64,000 nt of DNA. Source: Ottelia alismoides (Eukaryota; Streptophyta; Magnoliopsida; Alismatales; Hydrocharitaceae). This document shows positions 10,951-24,600 of this stretch, piece by piece. Both the position numbers and the translations under genes were made by a program. The stretch spans positions 1 through 64,000 of the forward strand of contig JAZKJV010003369.1 in NCBI GenBank assembly GCA_037367405.1, in the 5' to 3' direction. A model generated the notes under the pieces. It worked only from the letters and a program-made list of their open reading frames with translations, ran no database searches and had not been told where the DNA came from. Numbering within the stretch: the stretch's first letter is position 1; each line of letters starts with the position of its first letter.

Positions 10951-11902
10951 CATATGAAAATAAAAAATGCATTAGATTATGTGTGTCCCTAGTTAAGAGG
11001 AGATTAATTATACATTAAACAATAGATCAATTGTAGGAGTATTTAATTGAAACATTATTATTGATTTTTAAGGTAAAATTATTTATATCCATTGAGATAT
11101 TGCATCCTTTTATTCATATTTCATTGTAAGATTATTCAAATGAAACACGGTAAAACTAATTTTATATGCGGATGTGTAGACTCTTATCCGATTTATCATC
11201 ATATTCGCTTATTCATGATTTTTTACAAAACCGTTCAATTGAAACAATTTTAATGAAATCTATGATGAAATTATTTGCGCCCACAAATGCATAGGCTCGA
11301 ATGTATGATTTATTATCGCATCATTTTATGCACATATTTTTATTGTAAGAGTGTTCAATTGAAACATTATTAATACATAGTTGGATCAAAATAACTAACA
11401 TATGATTGATGATATAATGAGTTTGATCGAGGATATAACTAACATCAGATAATGTCATCCAATAAAGTGACTTCCAATCAAAGAAGATACTGAAATCTCC
11501 TCGAAGGAACAATGTTCGAATAATACTTTTGATGCATGTCCCTTATCATGTCGGGAGATGAGCAACCCTCCTTTGTATGAAAGAATGATATGTATTTATA
11601 TACCAAAGTCTGTGCAGTAAGAAAACCACTAGGCTGATGTCTTGACGGAATCGTGGTCTGACGACTAGGTTGACCACACACTCAAAATAGTCCGCAACAG
11701 TGTAACACACAAAGTACAGTAGGTCTCTTTCATGCCAAGTGTATGTTTGACGACATAATGTGCTCAAACCACACTATCTTGTTTTTCATTAACCATTACG
11801 AGAGCAGCTCTTGTAAAGCATTCGCTCGCGCAAGAAATTTGACATGATTATTGTTTGGTTACTAGGTTACCTTGGGGTAACCTATTTTACCTCCCTCCAT
11901 AT
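10951..11902 (+). repeat. Direct repeat B of about 0.95 kb
   Basis: Second copy of the repeat at 8341-9296, same orientation. It continues past the point where A diverges into a fuller copy of the ggttaccttggggtaacc MITE-like sequence, which also occurs at 52.34 kb. That suggests B keeps the older flank and A was joined to the gene fragment. Confidence 0.8.
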
Positions 11903-12484
11903 GTGGGTTGGAATTCCATCACAAACCAATGTGTCATCACATCACAATTCTTATTTTTACACTTTCCAACCTTCATAACCATCCAAACAACTATTCACTG
12001 GAGGTTACTCCAACACAACCAAACACAGTTTCCAAACAATGCCCCAAGTAATACCTTCACATCCAAATGTGAACCCTACAACATAGTCGTAGAAGCTCGT
12101 GATAACTCTACCAAGCAAGGAATACACAATCATGACAAGAGAACATTATCCCACATAAAAAATGCATGATGCAATCATGACAAGAGAACGATCATCTTTT
12201 AGGTTATCCTTCAAGGCCTGTTCGGGGTATCCCTTGCATACCCTCAACTTGTCCCCTACATTCCTGAGTTAGGATTACTTGTATGAATCCTACAATTTCT
12301 TTGATATAATATTTTTTAACCATATTCAACTAAAAAAATTTATATAAAAATATATTATAATCATAAAAAATTAATACAATACATAATTAATGTCACATCT
12401 TATCATAATTATCATTTCAACCCTCACAACCATAAAAAAAAATACTCCAACCCAATCTAACCGAATTAACAAACATACCTTAGT
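11846..12484. other. MITE-like AT-rich intergenic sequence
   Basis: 11846-12080 resembles 52341-52510: gtttggt, ggttaccttggggtaacc, ttggaattccatcacaa and tccaacc-t-cataac in the same order. At 12209 an aaggcctgttcgggg motif begins, of the kind seen at ends of PIF/Harbinger (Tourist) MITEs, and a possible opposite end lies near 12480. No coding sequence is seen. The sequence is probably upstream of the RRM gene. Confidence 0.45.
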
Positions 12485-12601
12485 CAAGAGTCAACAAATC
12501 AAGAGGGGAAAACACCCCCCACCCAAAACTCCCCCTAAACCCTATTCTCTTCCCCCAGAAAAGGGCTGCCCGCCCTCCACTCACAATCCGAAGAGAAGCA
12601 G
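12480..12601 (+). promoter_or_regulatory. Probable 5' UTR of the RRM gene
   Basis: The sequence changes from AT-rich to a C-rich leader (cacccccc, actccccctaaaccct, ctcttccccc, gccctccactcac) directly before the ATG at 12602. This is the usual look of a plant 5' leader. I did not find a convincing TATA box, so the transcription start is not placed. Confidence 0.5.
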
Positions 12602-15600
12602 ATGGCGGATCCCTACTACAGCAGATACGCTCCCGTAGACAAAGGTCCCGCTCCTTTTTCCTTCTTCGTCCCACATTTCCTGATCAGGGTTTCTCGTCAA
12701 AATCTGATTTTTTGGGGTATTGTACGGAAAATCTAGGGTTTGGTTTTTCTTTGAGGGGACGAAGCAAGTTAGTCTCTTTTTGAGTTCTTTGGATTCATTG
12801 GTCTTTTCTTATTTTTTTTTCTGATGTTTGATGATATGAGAACCGGGTTTTGACGTCGGGGAAGTTGATATCTTGCCGAGGATGTCTTTGGGGGGCAGTC
12901 AGCGTCGATTGTTTGGGAGGGCTGTAAGGTGGGATGATGGTTGTGAGCATACGCCAAGGAGACGCCCGAGGAAACTTGCAATAACGAACATGCATATATG
13001 TCGAGTTTACAAAACGTGCATTAGAGTGTTCCCAACTATTGAAAAGCACTGAAGATGTCTGTAGCGTAGTCGTGGACGGATTGAGTCGTTGACGAGGACG
13101 AGCAATAACCAAAGTGGTAGCCGGAGGGAACCAACAGGAGTAGATTGATGAGAGCAACATATATAATGTTGTTTGGCGGGGAAATTATGCAAATTGGAAA
13201 AAAATATCCGTAGAAAATTTTAGGCGGAGAATAATTTTGGAGAAGAGGAGAGGAGGAAGGAGTACATCTATTGTGTGGGATTTTGGTAGAGAAATCCAGC
13301 GATTGTGTGGATGGAGAAGGAGAAGCGAGAGAGATAATAGGAGAAACTCCACTTTTAATATAATTTGAACTGGCTAATACAATGACTACCATCCTTTTTA
13401 CATAGGACTATAGGAGGGGTGGAATAACAAAATGCAAATTGAATAAAATTGAAATTAAATCAAGATTCTAATTCACTCATAAAGTACCTTAACCAACCAA
13501 CTTATTAGAGATCACATGCGATATTTTTATTCAAATAAAAAATTCGCAAATGGCTCAATTTGGATCAAACTAAGATGACAAGACCTACATTAAATTAACG
13601 TCTATAGTAAGATGGGGAAAAATCCTAGTTTGATAAAACCCTAATTTTTGCCCTAATTTTGGATTTCATGATGTATTGGGAGCTTATACCATTGAAATTT
13701 GTACATTAGATCTTACAAGAAGAGTAGGTGAATCATTCACCAATACGGATATGTTGACACATCCATCAATATGAGAAGACTGTTACTTACATGAACAAAA
13801 TGAAAGATATAAAAGTCACACACCTTTTTTTTTCCATTCTTTTGTGTGGTAGGTTTGGATGCTATAGACATTTTTTGGGAGTATGTCACAAGGTTCATTT
13901 ACTTCTCAAGGAGCTCCCAATTTGGGAGAGTTGAACTTGGGCAGTGACCTATTGTCGATCTTGTTGGTGTTCTTGCAAAGAGATGAGATGGTTTCCCAAT
14001 GTGAAAGATGCTATATGCAGGATTTAGTTTACAGTTCTAGAAATTTTTATTTGTCCCACGCATATTCTTGTAAGGTTGTTATGCTTGAGGGTTACATGTT
14101 GATGTAGCGTGGAATTCAAATTTAGGGGAAAGTTAGGATTTTTTGTTTGCTCAATTTTATCAATTAGGATGTCCATTCAATTAGAGTCTAATTAAATTAG
14201 AGTTAGGTTAATTTTATTTGCATCATGTTGTGTCCTTTGCAATTATTATTTACTTAAATAATGAGATCACATGCAATGTCCAATTTATTAGCTAGTTGGT
14301 TAGAGACATGCATAGTTCGGTTAGGATATGTTAGGATTTTATTTTTATTCTATTTCAATTTTGTAATCCCACCCGTTTTATATGAAGGGTATGGTAGTCC
14401 ATTTTATAAGTAGTTGATGCCGATTTAAAATTGGAGTTCTCTTCACATAAATAATCCGGTGCCACCCAAAAGACCAAGGTTCAAAACACCCCTTGTGGGG
14501 GTTGCGTTAGGTAGTCGACAACCAGCGTAAGAAATAGTCGAATCTTTTAACATGGATTTGAGCAAGAATCTATGTAGCCGACCCTACTTAACATGTCTTT
14601 TAACATGGCTTTGTCAGTTCAATTTTAGTCGATGTTGATTTAAAATTGAAGTTTTCTTCACTTATCTCCCCTTCCTTATCCCTCCAAATTCATGCGATCT
14701 CTACGTTTCTCCTCCCAATTTTTGTACAACTAGCACGTCTCTCTTCCTCAATACTCAAGGAAGGCACCAAGGTGCCATCTCCTGTCCCTGAAACCGTTGT
14801 CCAAGAAGACATCGAGTCACCACCCCTCGTCCTTGAAGTTGCTGCCCAGGAGGTTCCCCAACCTCCACCTTCTTCTCTGCCCCTACAGTCAACCCGCCCC
14901 TACCCTCTTCGACAGTTGCAGCCGCACCAACTTCTTCTCCGCCAATACACAACCCTTCACCGCTTCTACCCCCTCCTGCCACCCCATCACCTCCACCAAC
15001 TCCTCATGCCCCGCTACATCCTTCCTCCTCTACCCTTAAACTATTGTCACCGACCCCAATACCTTTCCAACGACAACATCTTTACCAACCCCATAACTGT
15101 AACACCACCATGGACACTGTTACAATCCCCACTTTCTCAAAATTGACACGCCTCTTGTCACCACCATGTTGCACCACCCGCATCACCCAAACCTCATGTC
15201 TAGTCGTCACCTACCAAAGCACCAACATCGTGGTGCCTCCATTTAGCATGCCCAAACCCTCCTGCATTGGGCTATGCACCATTGCCACTCCAGTGCATGA
15301 ACCCAAATTCGAAGCCCCCCTGCACTTGCGCGTGTCGTTCGCACCATCATCTCTCCCTCTATAGTCGTCGTTGCCACCAAGTCCAACTCCATCTTCGCCA
15401 CAAGACTTGCCGTAACATGCGGACTCGTTGGCTTCAATCCCTAGCGGGGACTGCAAGGAAGGGTTGCCTTATGAGAAATGTATCTCCTCTCATTGCGAAT
15501 ATGTGGATGCTAAGGAATATTTTCAAAACATAAAAAAGGAATATCTTCAAAAAAACCACCTTACAAAACCTTTTTACCAAAAGGTTAAAATGGAACAACA

Positions 15601-18600
15601 TGTAGAAAGGTGATTTTATTTCAGTGAAGGGGTGGAACTAGCCACACCTCTATAGGAATATAATTACAATCACAATACTGAATTGAAGAAGAAATGGCTT
15701 TGACTTGGGAAGATTGGTCCAACAAATCTAAATTCTTCCATGCCCCTCCCAAAGACAAAGCCATTCTTCTGGAGATAAATTTTTTGAAGCGACAAAGAGT
15801 TGATGCAGCGTGTATATCAAAATTAGGCCAAAATTGGGACACTGTTTGTTCAATTTTATCAATTAAGGGTTTTCATTTAATTAGAGTATAATTAATAAAT
15901 GGCCTGGTTAATTTCATTTGTGTTCAATCGAGTTTATCGCAATTAATATTTTACTTAAATAATGAGGTTGCTTGTGGTCTCTAATGGTGTATCGGCTGTT
16001 GACTTCTACAACCTTGGCGACTGTTTTGCAGTCGGAGGGGTTGGTACATCCTTTCTTGCTTTCGGAGGTCAAGCACACCACTTTTGATTTGAATGCAGAT
16101 GGCTCTCCAGGATCAAACGGCTTTCGGGTTTTCTTTTTCTGGGAGTTTTATGACTTGGTGAGTTAGTAGACTTTGAAATTGATGGAAGAGCTTCGCCTGA
16201 TCAATGACGGCTTTGAGCAACTGAACATGTCCTTGTTGTTCCTTCTTCCTAAGAAGAATGTGGTGAGGCGGGTGGAGAACTTACATCATATTGCCCTATC
16301 AAATACTATTTATCTCATTGTGGTGATGGTCCTTACCAATTGCCAACATGACGTGGGAGGTTCTTGGAACTATTATCCATACAGCTCGAACGACTTTCAT
16401 CTCGTTCGTCACATGATGGATGGTGTTGTTTTGGCTTCGGAAATAACGACCGAGAAAGAAGATGAAGTGGTTCATGTAGCAGATGGATTTCTCAAAGGTT
16501 GCATGGATTGGAGGTTCATTTAAGCCTCCCTTCATCATAGGGGCTTCTGAAGTGAATGTGAGTAATTGCATCACAACATATTCTCACGAAATCTTATTGA
16601 ATGGGAAGTAGGAGGGTGAATTTTTCCGACCTCAACGTGGAGTGAGGCATGGGTGCTCGCTGGCTCAATTGTTTTTTTGTTGTGGTTGCTGATGCTCTAA
16701 CGAGGATGGTGTCAAAGCTACATAGGGTTTTTTTTGGCGGGCTTCAGTTCGGGGGAGATTTCCATTCTCATGCTCCAATATGCAGAAGATACCATTTTTT
16801 ATGTGGAGGGACAATCAACATCTGCTTAATGGATGCGCATTGTCCTTGAGTTATTTGGGTTAGTCTATGGCCTTCGAATCAATTATGCGAAGCATACTTT
16901 TGTTCCTTTCGGGATGAATGAGGAGGGGGTTGATTTTTGTGAGGTGCCTTAGCAAACGTCAAGGGGTCTCTTCCAATCATGTACCTTGGGATGCCGTTGG
17001 TGGGTGGTAAGCTATGGCACGCTGACTGAGCTCCTGTTATTGGGATGGAGAAGAAGATGGTTGGTTGGCATGCAATTTGCTGTCTACTGTCTAGATGTGG
17101 ATATCTGATCATGTTGAAGGCGGTTCTCTCAGCTATACCTTTGTTCTTCTTGTCTATGCGCCTCTTACCTATTGGAGTGAAGATGAAGTTGGAGGCGATA
17201 ATGCGGAGATTTTTTGGTAATCGTTGGGGAGTCTTAGGGGGGTGCGTTCTGGGGCAGAAGACTTTAGTCCTTAGAGAGGTGGATGGTGGGTTGGGGATCC
17301 GAAGCTTGGAGGTGATGAACAACTTCGTTTTGGTGAAGTGTGTGACTAGAGTTTGGAGAGGAGGCTCCGAGCTGCTATGTAGGACGTTGCAGTCGATTGA
17401 TGGTGTCGATTGGGACCTCGCTTTGTAGGTTGCTACTATCCCGAACCTTCCAACTTTTGGAGTGGGATTTACACGATGCTTTCACGGGTGATCTCGATCT
17501 TGCAGTCGGATCTTGGTGACGGTCGTGGCTTTATGTTCTCGACTGATGATTAGACTGGCCATGTGTCGCTATTCACTCATTTTCTCCGATTGTTTGCTAT
17601 GGTAGCTTCTGTTGGGGCCTTCGTGAGGGATTGTTGGGAGGTTGGGAACTGGATTCCTTTGTTTTGAGCTTTCTGACCGGTGCTTTGTAGAAATTTTACG
17701 TCTTCTGGAGGCTTTGTCGGTATGTGAGGGGTTTCATGATATTAGGGACCACTGGACCTGAGCTGATGGACATTTTTCTGTTGTGAAGGCTTGCATGGTC
17801 TTCTATCAGACAATGGTCTTTGATCTAACGAGCGCTTCAGACATGTTTATCTGCATTTGGAGATTGAAGGTCCCTTTGATGGTGAATATTTTTGTTTTAT
17901 TGCTATGCAGGAATTACCTATTGATAGTTGAACGATGAACATGGTTTTCACCTTGTTTTGGCGGCACATGTCAATGATGTCTTGTAGCGAGTGAGGATGT
18001 TGAGCACCTCTTCTTTCTTTACCCGATTTTAAAGGAGGTGTGGATGACATCACAAGTGGAGCTGAGTCAATAATTGCTAGGTTTGTTTTTGGGACTTGAC
18101 GCAAATTGCAAAAAATGAATTAACTGTAAATGCAGGGAGGGGGAGGGGGCACTACATATCCACAAGCGGATGCCGAACCAAAATAGTAAATAGGACCTTT
18201 TAGGGGCTTGTTCTGATTGGCTTTAGGTAATAAGAATCTAAATCCCACCCAAACAAACTAGCGAGTAACAACACCCACTAGGAAAAAGGATGAGGGAAAA
18301 AATAAATAAAAGAAGGTGCTGAAATGAATAACTCGTTACCACAATCGGTAAGAAGGGATGTGCAAATCCGTGGACCGACACGGGCTATGTGGGTAGTGAA
18401 CAACGACGATGTGTAGGTGGAGGCGAAGGTAGCGTACGTTGGTGAATGACGATGGATGCTGCTGATGCGGATCACGACGACGATGTGGTAGTTGGCGGCG
18501 ACTGACGTGTGTAAAGGGTTGTGGCTGGTGTCACAGGCAAGGTTTAAAAAAGCGTGAGGCGGTCCGAGGCGTTTTTCCTAAAATTGAGGCGAGGCGTAAG

Positions 18601-21600
18601 CCTCGAGGCGGTCGAGGCGTAAGCCTCAATTTTTTGGAAAAAAAATTAAAATTAGAGCAAAATACATTGAAAAAAGTATATGATAATATTAAGTTTTCCC
18701 AAAAACACATTTAAGAATAGTTAAACACTAGTAAAAGATACAATATATAAGCGACGAAGGCATTGTAGTTCAAAAAAAACTAATACTAAGCTATTAATAT
18801 ATGGAATATCAAGTTCCAACTCCAACTTCAATAATTCTATATGAGTATTGAATTAAAGTCTATACTTAATACTAAAGTACTATAAAAACCATAATTTTTA
18901 GTGTTCGAAGTAAAAAATACCAACATACCTTGAATCCCAACCATTTGTCTTGTTGGACGTTGTTGGAGAACCGTATGAATCCCCTCTTGCCATATGATAC
19001 CCCAATAAGACGGGGGTCTCGCTGCCCGGTCAGCGAGCCTGTGGGGGGGTCTAGGGGGGAGCAGGTGCGCTCCCCCCTGCGGGGGTGTGGGGGCAGCGCC
19101 CCCGGCGAATTTTTTTTACTAACAATGTTATTTTTATTTTGTTGTTCACAATAAAATGAAATAATTATTTTACTTCACGTGTTTATTTTCGAACTTTCTT
19201 CCTCATATATACGATAATTAATCTAACATGCATAACTTATATAACCAAATAACAATATCAAGTTGAAAACTTGCAACTAATATAAAATATTTATTATTAC
19301 AATTCAAACTCAAATCTGTGTGCAATAGAAATAGTATGTGTAGGTGTATGATAAATGGAACATGATGTATACAAGATCATGGAGCTTCACCTTCACTTAT
19401 TTCAAGCAATCAATTCTCTTTGAACGCCCCCTCTCCCTGACCCTTCGGTTTTTAAAAAAAAGGTCACGTGCAAAGCCAAAACTTAAAAAAAAAACGATTT
19501 TTGAGGCTTACGCCTCAGCCTCGCCTCGAGCGCCTCACGCCTCGAGCGCCTCAGGCGAGGCTGAGGCGTACGCCTCTTAAGATGTACCTGAGGCGTGCGC
19601 CTCGGGGCGTTTTAGGCCCGCCTCGCCTCGAGGCGTACGCCTTTGCGCCTCGAGGCGCCGCCTTTTAAAACCATGGTCACAGGGTCAAAATCCCGCTATC
19701 AATTTCGACCGATCCTGTGCGGCGTTACCTAACCCGTAGCTAACCAGCCTTCCCGAGTAGAACGGTCACGGACGCGCTCCAACTCTTCTCGATACTTCTG
19801 CTTGCTAACGCACCGACCCTCAAACACAAGCACAAGCTCGACTCTATGGATCGTTTAAGAACAATCTCAAGAACTCGCTCAAGAACGCTCAAGAACGCAA
19901 CCACACGATCACAAAAGCACGGGCACAAAGCTCTTCTCTTATTAGAAGGGGAACTATCCCTGGAGTGGGTGGACACTCTGTGTACTCTTTACACTGTGTT
20001 TACAAATGAGCCACCACCTCTCCTTATATACAAGACTCAAGGCAACCCAAGGAACACTCATTATTACATCTACAATAATGATACATAAAGACACAAGAGA
20101 CCCTTCGAGTTCTTCGGCAACCCTTCGTGTTCCTCAGCAACTCTTCTTTTGCTCGTCTCTTCGACTCCTTTGTTGTCCTTTCGTCTTCCCCCACGGTTGA
20201 CACCCAATCAACCGCCCAATCATCAACACATTAGCGCTCCAACGCTTGCTGATGCAGCTTTGGCATAATTCACCAAGTGCCACCGAACACTTGGTCTTGT
20301 GTCAAAGGGAACCTGCGGCCTCCAGACCCTCGTGCGGTAAACCCTTCCTTAGCATTTTCCATGCTAAGGGGAAGTCCTCCAGAACTTCGCTATCGTGGCC
20401 TCCAGACCACTCTCGTACGTGTACTACCGAGCATGCTCGACAATGCTCGTACTCAGCACCTGCAACGCTGCATGCCTCCTTGGACCGCCACGCATCAATA
20501 TCGATACCGCGCGCCTTCGTGCGTATGCTTCTATGACTGTACCGCATTGCTCCTCGATGCGTACTGCTTCACTACGTACCACACTTCTGCGCTCGCATAT
20601 GTACCACTACGTGCATCCACTAGCATGTCTTGCACTGCTGCCTGTACTCGCTGTGCTCGCACTGCTACAAGCCTCACGACACTCTGCTATCGAGTAAGTG
20701 TCCTCTGTGACGCTTCTCCTTAGTAACGTACAGTAGAGCTTCCAGACTCTCGTGGATAACTTCCATGATATCCACGCATTTTCGGACTCCTCCTGAAGTC
20801 CAGCTCCATCGATCATTCTCGAGCATCTAACTACCGTGTCTGCACGATCATTCTCGATCACGGAATTTGGAGGTGTGACAACTGGAGAGGTGGTGGTGGG
20901 GTGAAAGGGAAGAGAGAGGTGACATCGTCATGGGCGATAGGTGGAGGGGAATGGCGGGCGGCGACAAGGGGAGATGGGGGAAAGTGGGTGTTAAGAAGGG
21001 GCTAGGGGCCTGGTGGAGTCAGGGATGAGGAGGAGAGGACGGTCGATGATGTTGTAGGTGGGCAGGGGAGATGGGGGAAAGTGGAGGCGGCATGGATGTG
21101 TTTAGGGTTTTGGGGAAAAAAGAATCGGGAGGGGACGGGAAAACAAGAGAGAGAGAGGGAGAGACAGAATTAGTGGTAGAAGAAATTTAATTTCTCATTC
21201 AATTGCCTTTTCCATAGGGTGGGGAGGCCTTTATGTATGCTAAATCCCACCAATCATATGACTAATTACTTTAAATAGAACAAAACAAAAAAGGATAATA
21301 AGACCCTATATAATGGGCTTTTTTACATAATTAAATAAAAAATGAAAATTTAGACTTAATTACTTAAAAAATGTCATGTAGCGTAACTAGATGAAATTAA
21401 AAAAAATAAAATACGTAAAGTTTCTCATGCTGCATCAGGACTCGATGGATAATTTGAGAAACACGAGTGATCATACTAAAGTATAGTTGACGGGTATTTT
21501 TTGGTCCTGTGGCTTACACGAAATGTGAATATTTTCCGTGGGGAGAGAATGTAAGTGGAAAATGTTATAGAGCATGCAAAAAATTAAAGACTTTTTGGTC

Positions 21601-24600
21601 TTTGCAACTCCCTTTTGATACTTTAATGCTTATATGTGGGCATGTACACAATGTCACACCCTCTTTTCCTAAAAAAAGAATCATGGAAGTTGGAGTTGGA
21701 TCTTGATATTTCGCAGATTAATGACCTGATATTAGTTTTTTTTGAACTTCAATGCTTTCATCGTTTATATATTGTATCTTTTACTTGTGTGAAACTGTTT
21801 TTGAATGTGTTTTTGGCTAAACCTAATATTTATATATATTTTTCGTGTATTTTCTTTAATTTTAATTTTTCTTTTCAAAAAATTGAAGTTTACACCTCGA
21901 CCTCTTCGAGGCTTACACCTAGCCTCACATTTCGGAAAAACTCATCAGAGCGGCTCATGCTTTTTTAACCTTGGGCATGTGTGCAATAAATGTGGGTGCA
22001 AGTTTAGAAAGTTAATTTAATTATATAAGAATGTAGATTCTTCAAATTTCAATTATCGTACTAAAGGTCTGTCTTACACAGGACTAATTGGCGAAGCCTT
22101 CTCCCACAACATGGATTCTTGTTTAAATCCTTGTTGAAAGATTCAACTATTTTTTACATCGGCTATCGACTACTTAACACAGCCTCCGGATTTGAACCAC
22201 GGTCCTTTGGATGGTAGGCATATTACACTACCATCAGACCATTTAATTCAGTACTACTAAAGGACTAACTACTATACAAAAATATTAACAATTTTTAAGT
22301 TAAAGCTTTAAATTATTTTAGCTAGGCATATATCTTAATTAATCATAATTTGCAAAATTGATAATTTGACTATGAGGGATTAAAAATAATATATTTGAAC
22401 TAATAACACACTTAATTAATTATCGTATATGGGTGCAAGTATAAGAAATGGATGATATGGAGCAACATGCCCTGTATGTCTCATAATACTTGTATTTAAG
22501 GTTCTAAATCCCGATTTCGATTTCGTTTCGAGATGTTGAAAAAACGAAACAATTTCGAAATTTCGACGAAATTTCGCCAAATTCGGCAAAAATTGGCCTA
22601 GATTTGTGAAGGGCAAAATCGATTTCGGTAGGGTGTCAAAATCGAAATTTCATCAAAATTTTGTGAAAGTTGAAACATTGCTTGTATTTATATCAATCGT
22701 AAATCGTATGCTGGTGGCATGCCCCTAGCACATTTAGAATGATGACAACGCGAGTGATGGGTTGTCGACATTGACAACATGCCATCGGTACCTTGGAGAA
22801 CCAACACTCTAGGTTCATCGATTCCACCCATTATGGGTGCATGGCACAATATGAGGGCATGCTTTTAGAATGTTGTGACACCTAAACCTATGATAGAATG
22901 TTGTGACACCTAAACCTATGATATCTATATCTTTAAAGGAACAAACATGGTTTATACACACCTACGTACATACATGCAATTTTTTTAGAAAAAAATGTTA
23001 TATTCATATTCATTTGCATCCTTACTAAAAATTGTGCTCCATATATACATGTATATATCCTTCTTTAGAGGAAAAGCATATATCCACATCTGGTGTGATG
23101 CTGGTCGAAATTTTTGGTGGAGAGATTATTAAAGCGGATGGGATGATGATGAAGAAGCACATCGGGAATGCAGGATTTAGATAGAGAAAGTGTAGAGATG
23201 CACATGAAAGATGAAGAGAGGAGAATAATTTGGAGAGGAACTCCAATCTAAAATCTAAGTCAATCTGTCTCCTAACCAATGCCTATTAACCCTTTATTGA
23301 GTAGGGTGGAATTACAAACACCAACAAAACCCACCAACAAAATCTATCTAACTTGGAAATTACTCGAATATAATTAGGGATCACCCGCAATCTCAATTTA
23401 TTTAAATAGATAAAACTAAAATAAGAATGAACCCAAATTGGATGAAATCAAAGGACATCAAACCCTAATTTTGCGTGTACTTTCCCATCAAGTAACTCTA
23501 AGACTCTACTCCATGTGTTGTACATGTTGGAAGAAAAGAATTGCTTGCATCAGACGAGACCCTAGGGCTCTCTTATATTGGAGAAAAGTCCTGGGTTAAT
23601 TACATGAGAAGTACATTAAGAAAATAGAAACGAGAAATTAATAATAAGAGATAAGAATATCTCAACATCCCCCTCAAGTTGGAGCATATATGTCTATCAT
23701 GCTCAACTTGGAACAACACATCTAAAACGGATCTCTAGCAAGAGCCTTGGTGAAAATATCAACTGTCTGATCTCCAGTAGGAACATGGGAGGTGGATATG
23801 AGACCCTTCTGGATCATGTCTCTGGTATAATGTTAATCTACCTCTACATGCTTAGTCCGTTCATGAAATGCAAGATTATTGGCAATAAATAGAGCAGCTT
23901 GATTGTCACATAAAAGCTGCATGGGAAGTGGAACCTCAACAACAAGATCAATCAAGATCGATCTAAACCACATCATCTCTGTGCTCCTTGTGCCATGGCC
24001 TTGTACTCAGATTCTGCACTAGATTTAGCAACCACTGTTTACTTCTTGCTTTTTCATGATACGAGAGAGCTTCCAACGAATATAGCAAAGCCAAAAGTAG
24101 ACTTTATGTCTCTAGGGCATCATGCGTAATCTTCATCCGCACAAGCTGTCACCTCAAGACACGTACCTCTACTGAATATAAGACCAGCACCAGGTGAAGT
24201 CTTCAAATATCTCAAAATCATAGACTGCTGCATCCATATGAACCTTCCTTGAGTACTCCATAAACTGACTAACCTTGCTCACATGACACATCAAAGGATA
24301 TGTCTAGAATGGTAATGGTAGCTCATGGGAGATTCCCAACAAGCTCTCTATATCTCCTCTTATCCAACTCCTTAGTGTCATCATGATATAATATCATACT
24401 TGGATCCATAGGGGTAGTAACATGCCTGCACCCTGTCATACTTGTCTCTAGTAGAAGATCGATCACACACTTCCTCTGGGTCATCACAAGATCACGTTGG
24501 TTCCTGGTGAACTCTAATCTAAGGAAGTATCGAAGATTGCGAAGGTTCTTAGTCACAAACTGCTGACCTGGGAACTCCTTGGCAGCCTAAATGCCGTGGG

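Larger units (their letters stand above)
14100..15985 (+). mobile_element. Non-autonomous LTR element (LARD-like), 3' LTR cut by a LINE
   Basis: Two LTR starts are visible in the same orientation: tgatgtagcgtggaattcaa at 14100 and tgatgcagcgtgtatatcaa at 15801. The sequences that follow them match each other (ttcaattttatcaatta, aattagagt-taatta, tacttaaataatgag). The start tgatgcagcgtgg is also the inverted start of the LTRs at 53.8 and 56.8 kb, so it is the same broad family. The interior holds a Pro-rich frame and no polymerase domains. The second LTR is lost after about 15985, where LINE sequence begins. The first LTR contains a SINE. Confidence 0.7.

Noticed and set aside
8341..11902. Calling the two direct repeats LTRs of a gypsy element
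   Set aside because: Similarity continues past any plausible LTR end, and there is no primer-binding site, polypurine tract or polymerase gene between them.
15428..15613. Small Cys-containing frame (LPYEKCISSHCEYVDAKEYF) as a host gene exon
   Set aside because: It is protein-like but lies inside the LTR element without splice sites; it could be captured sequence but cannot be supported.
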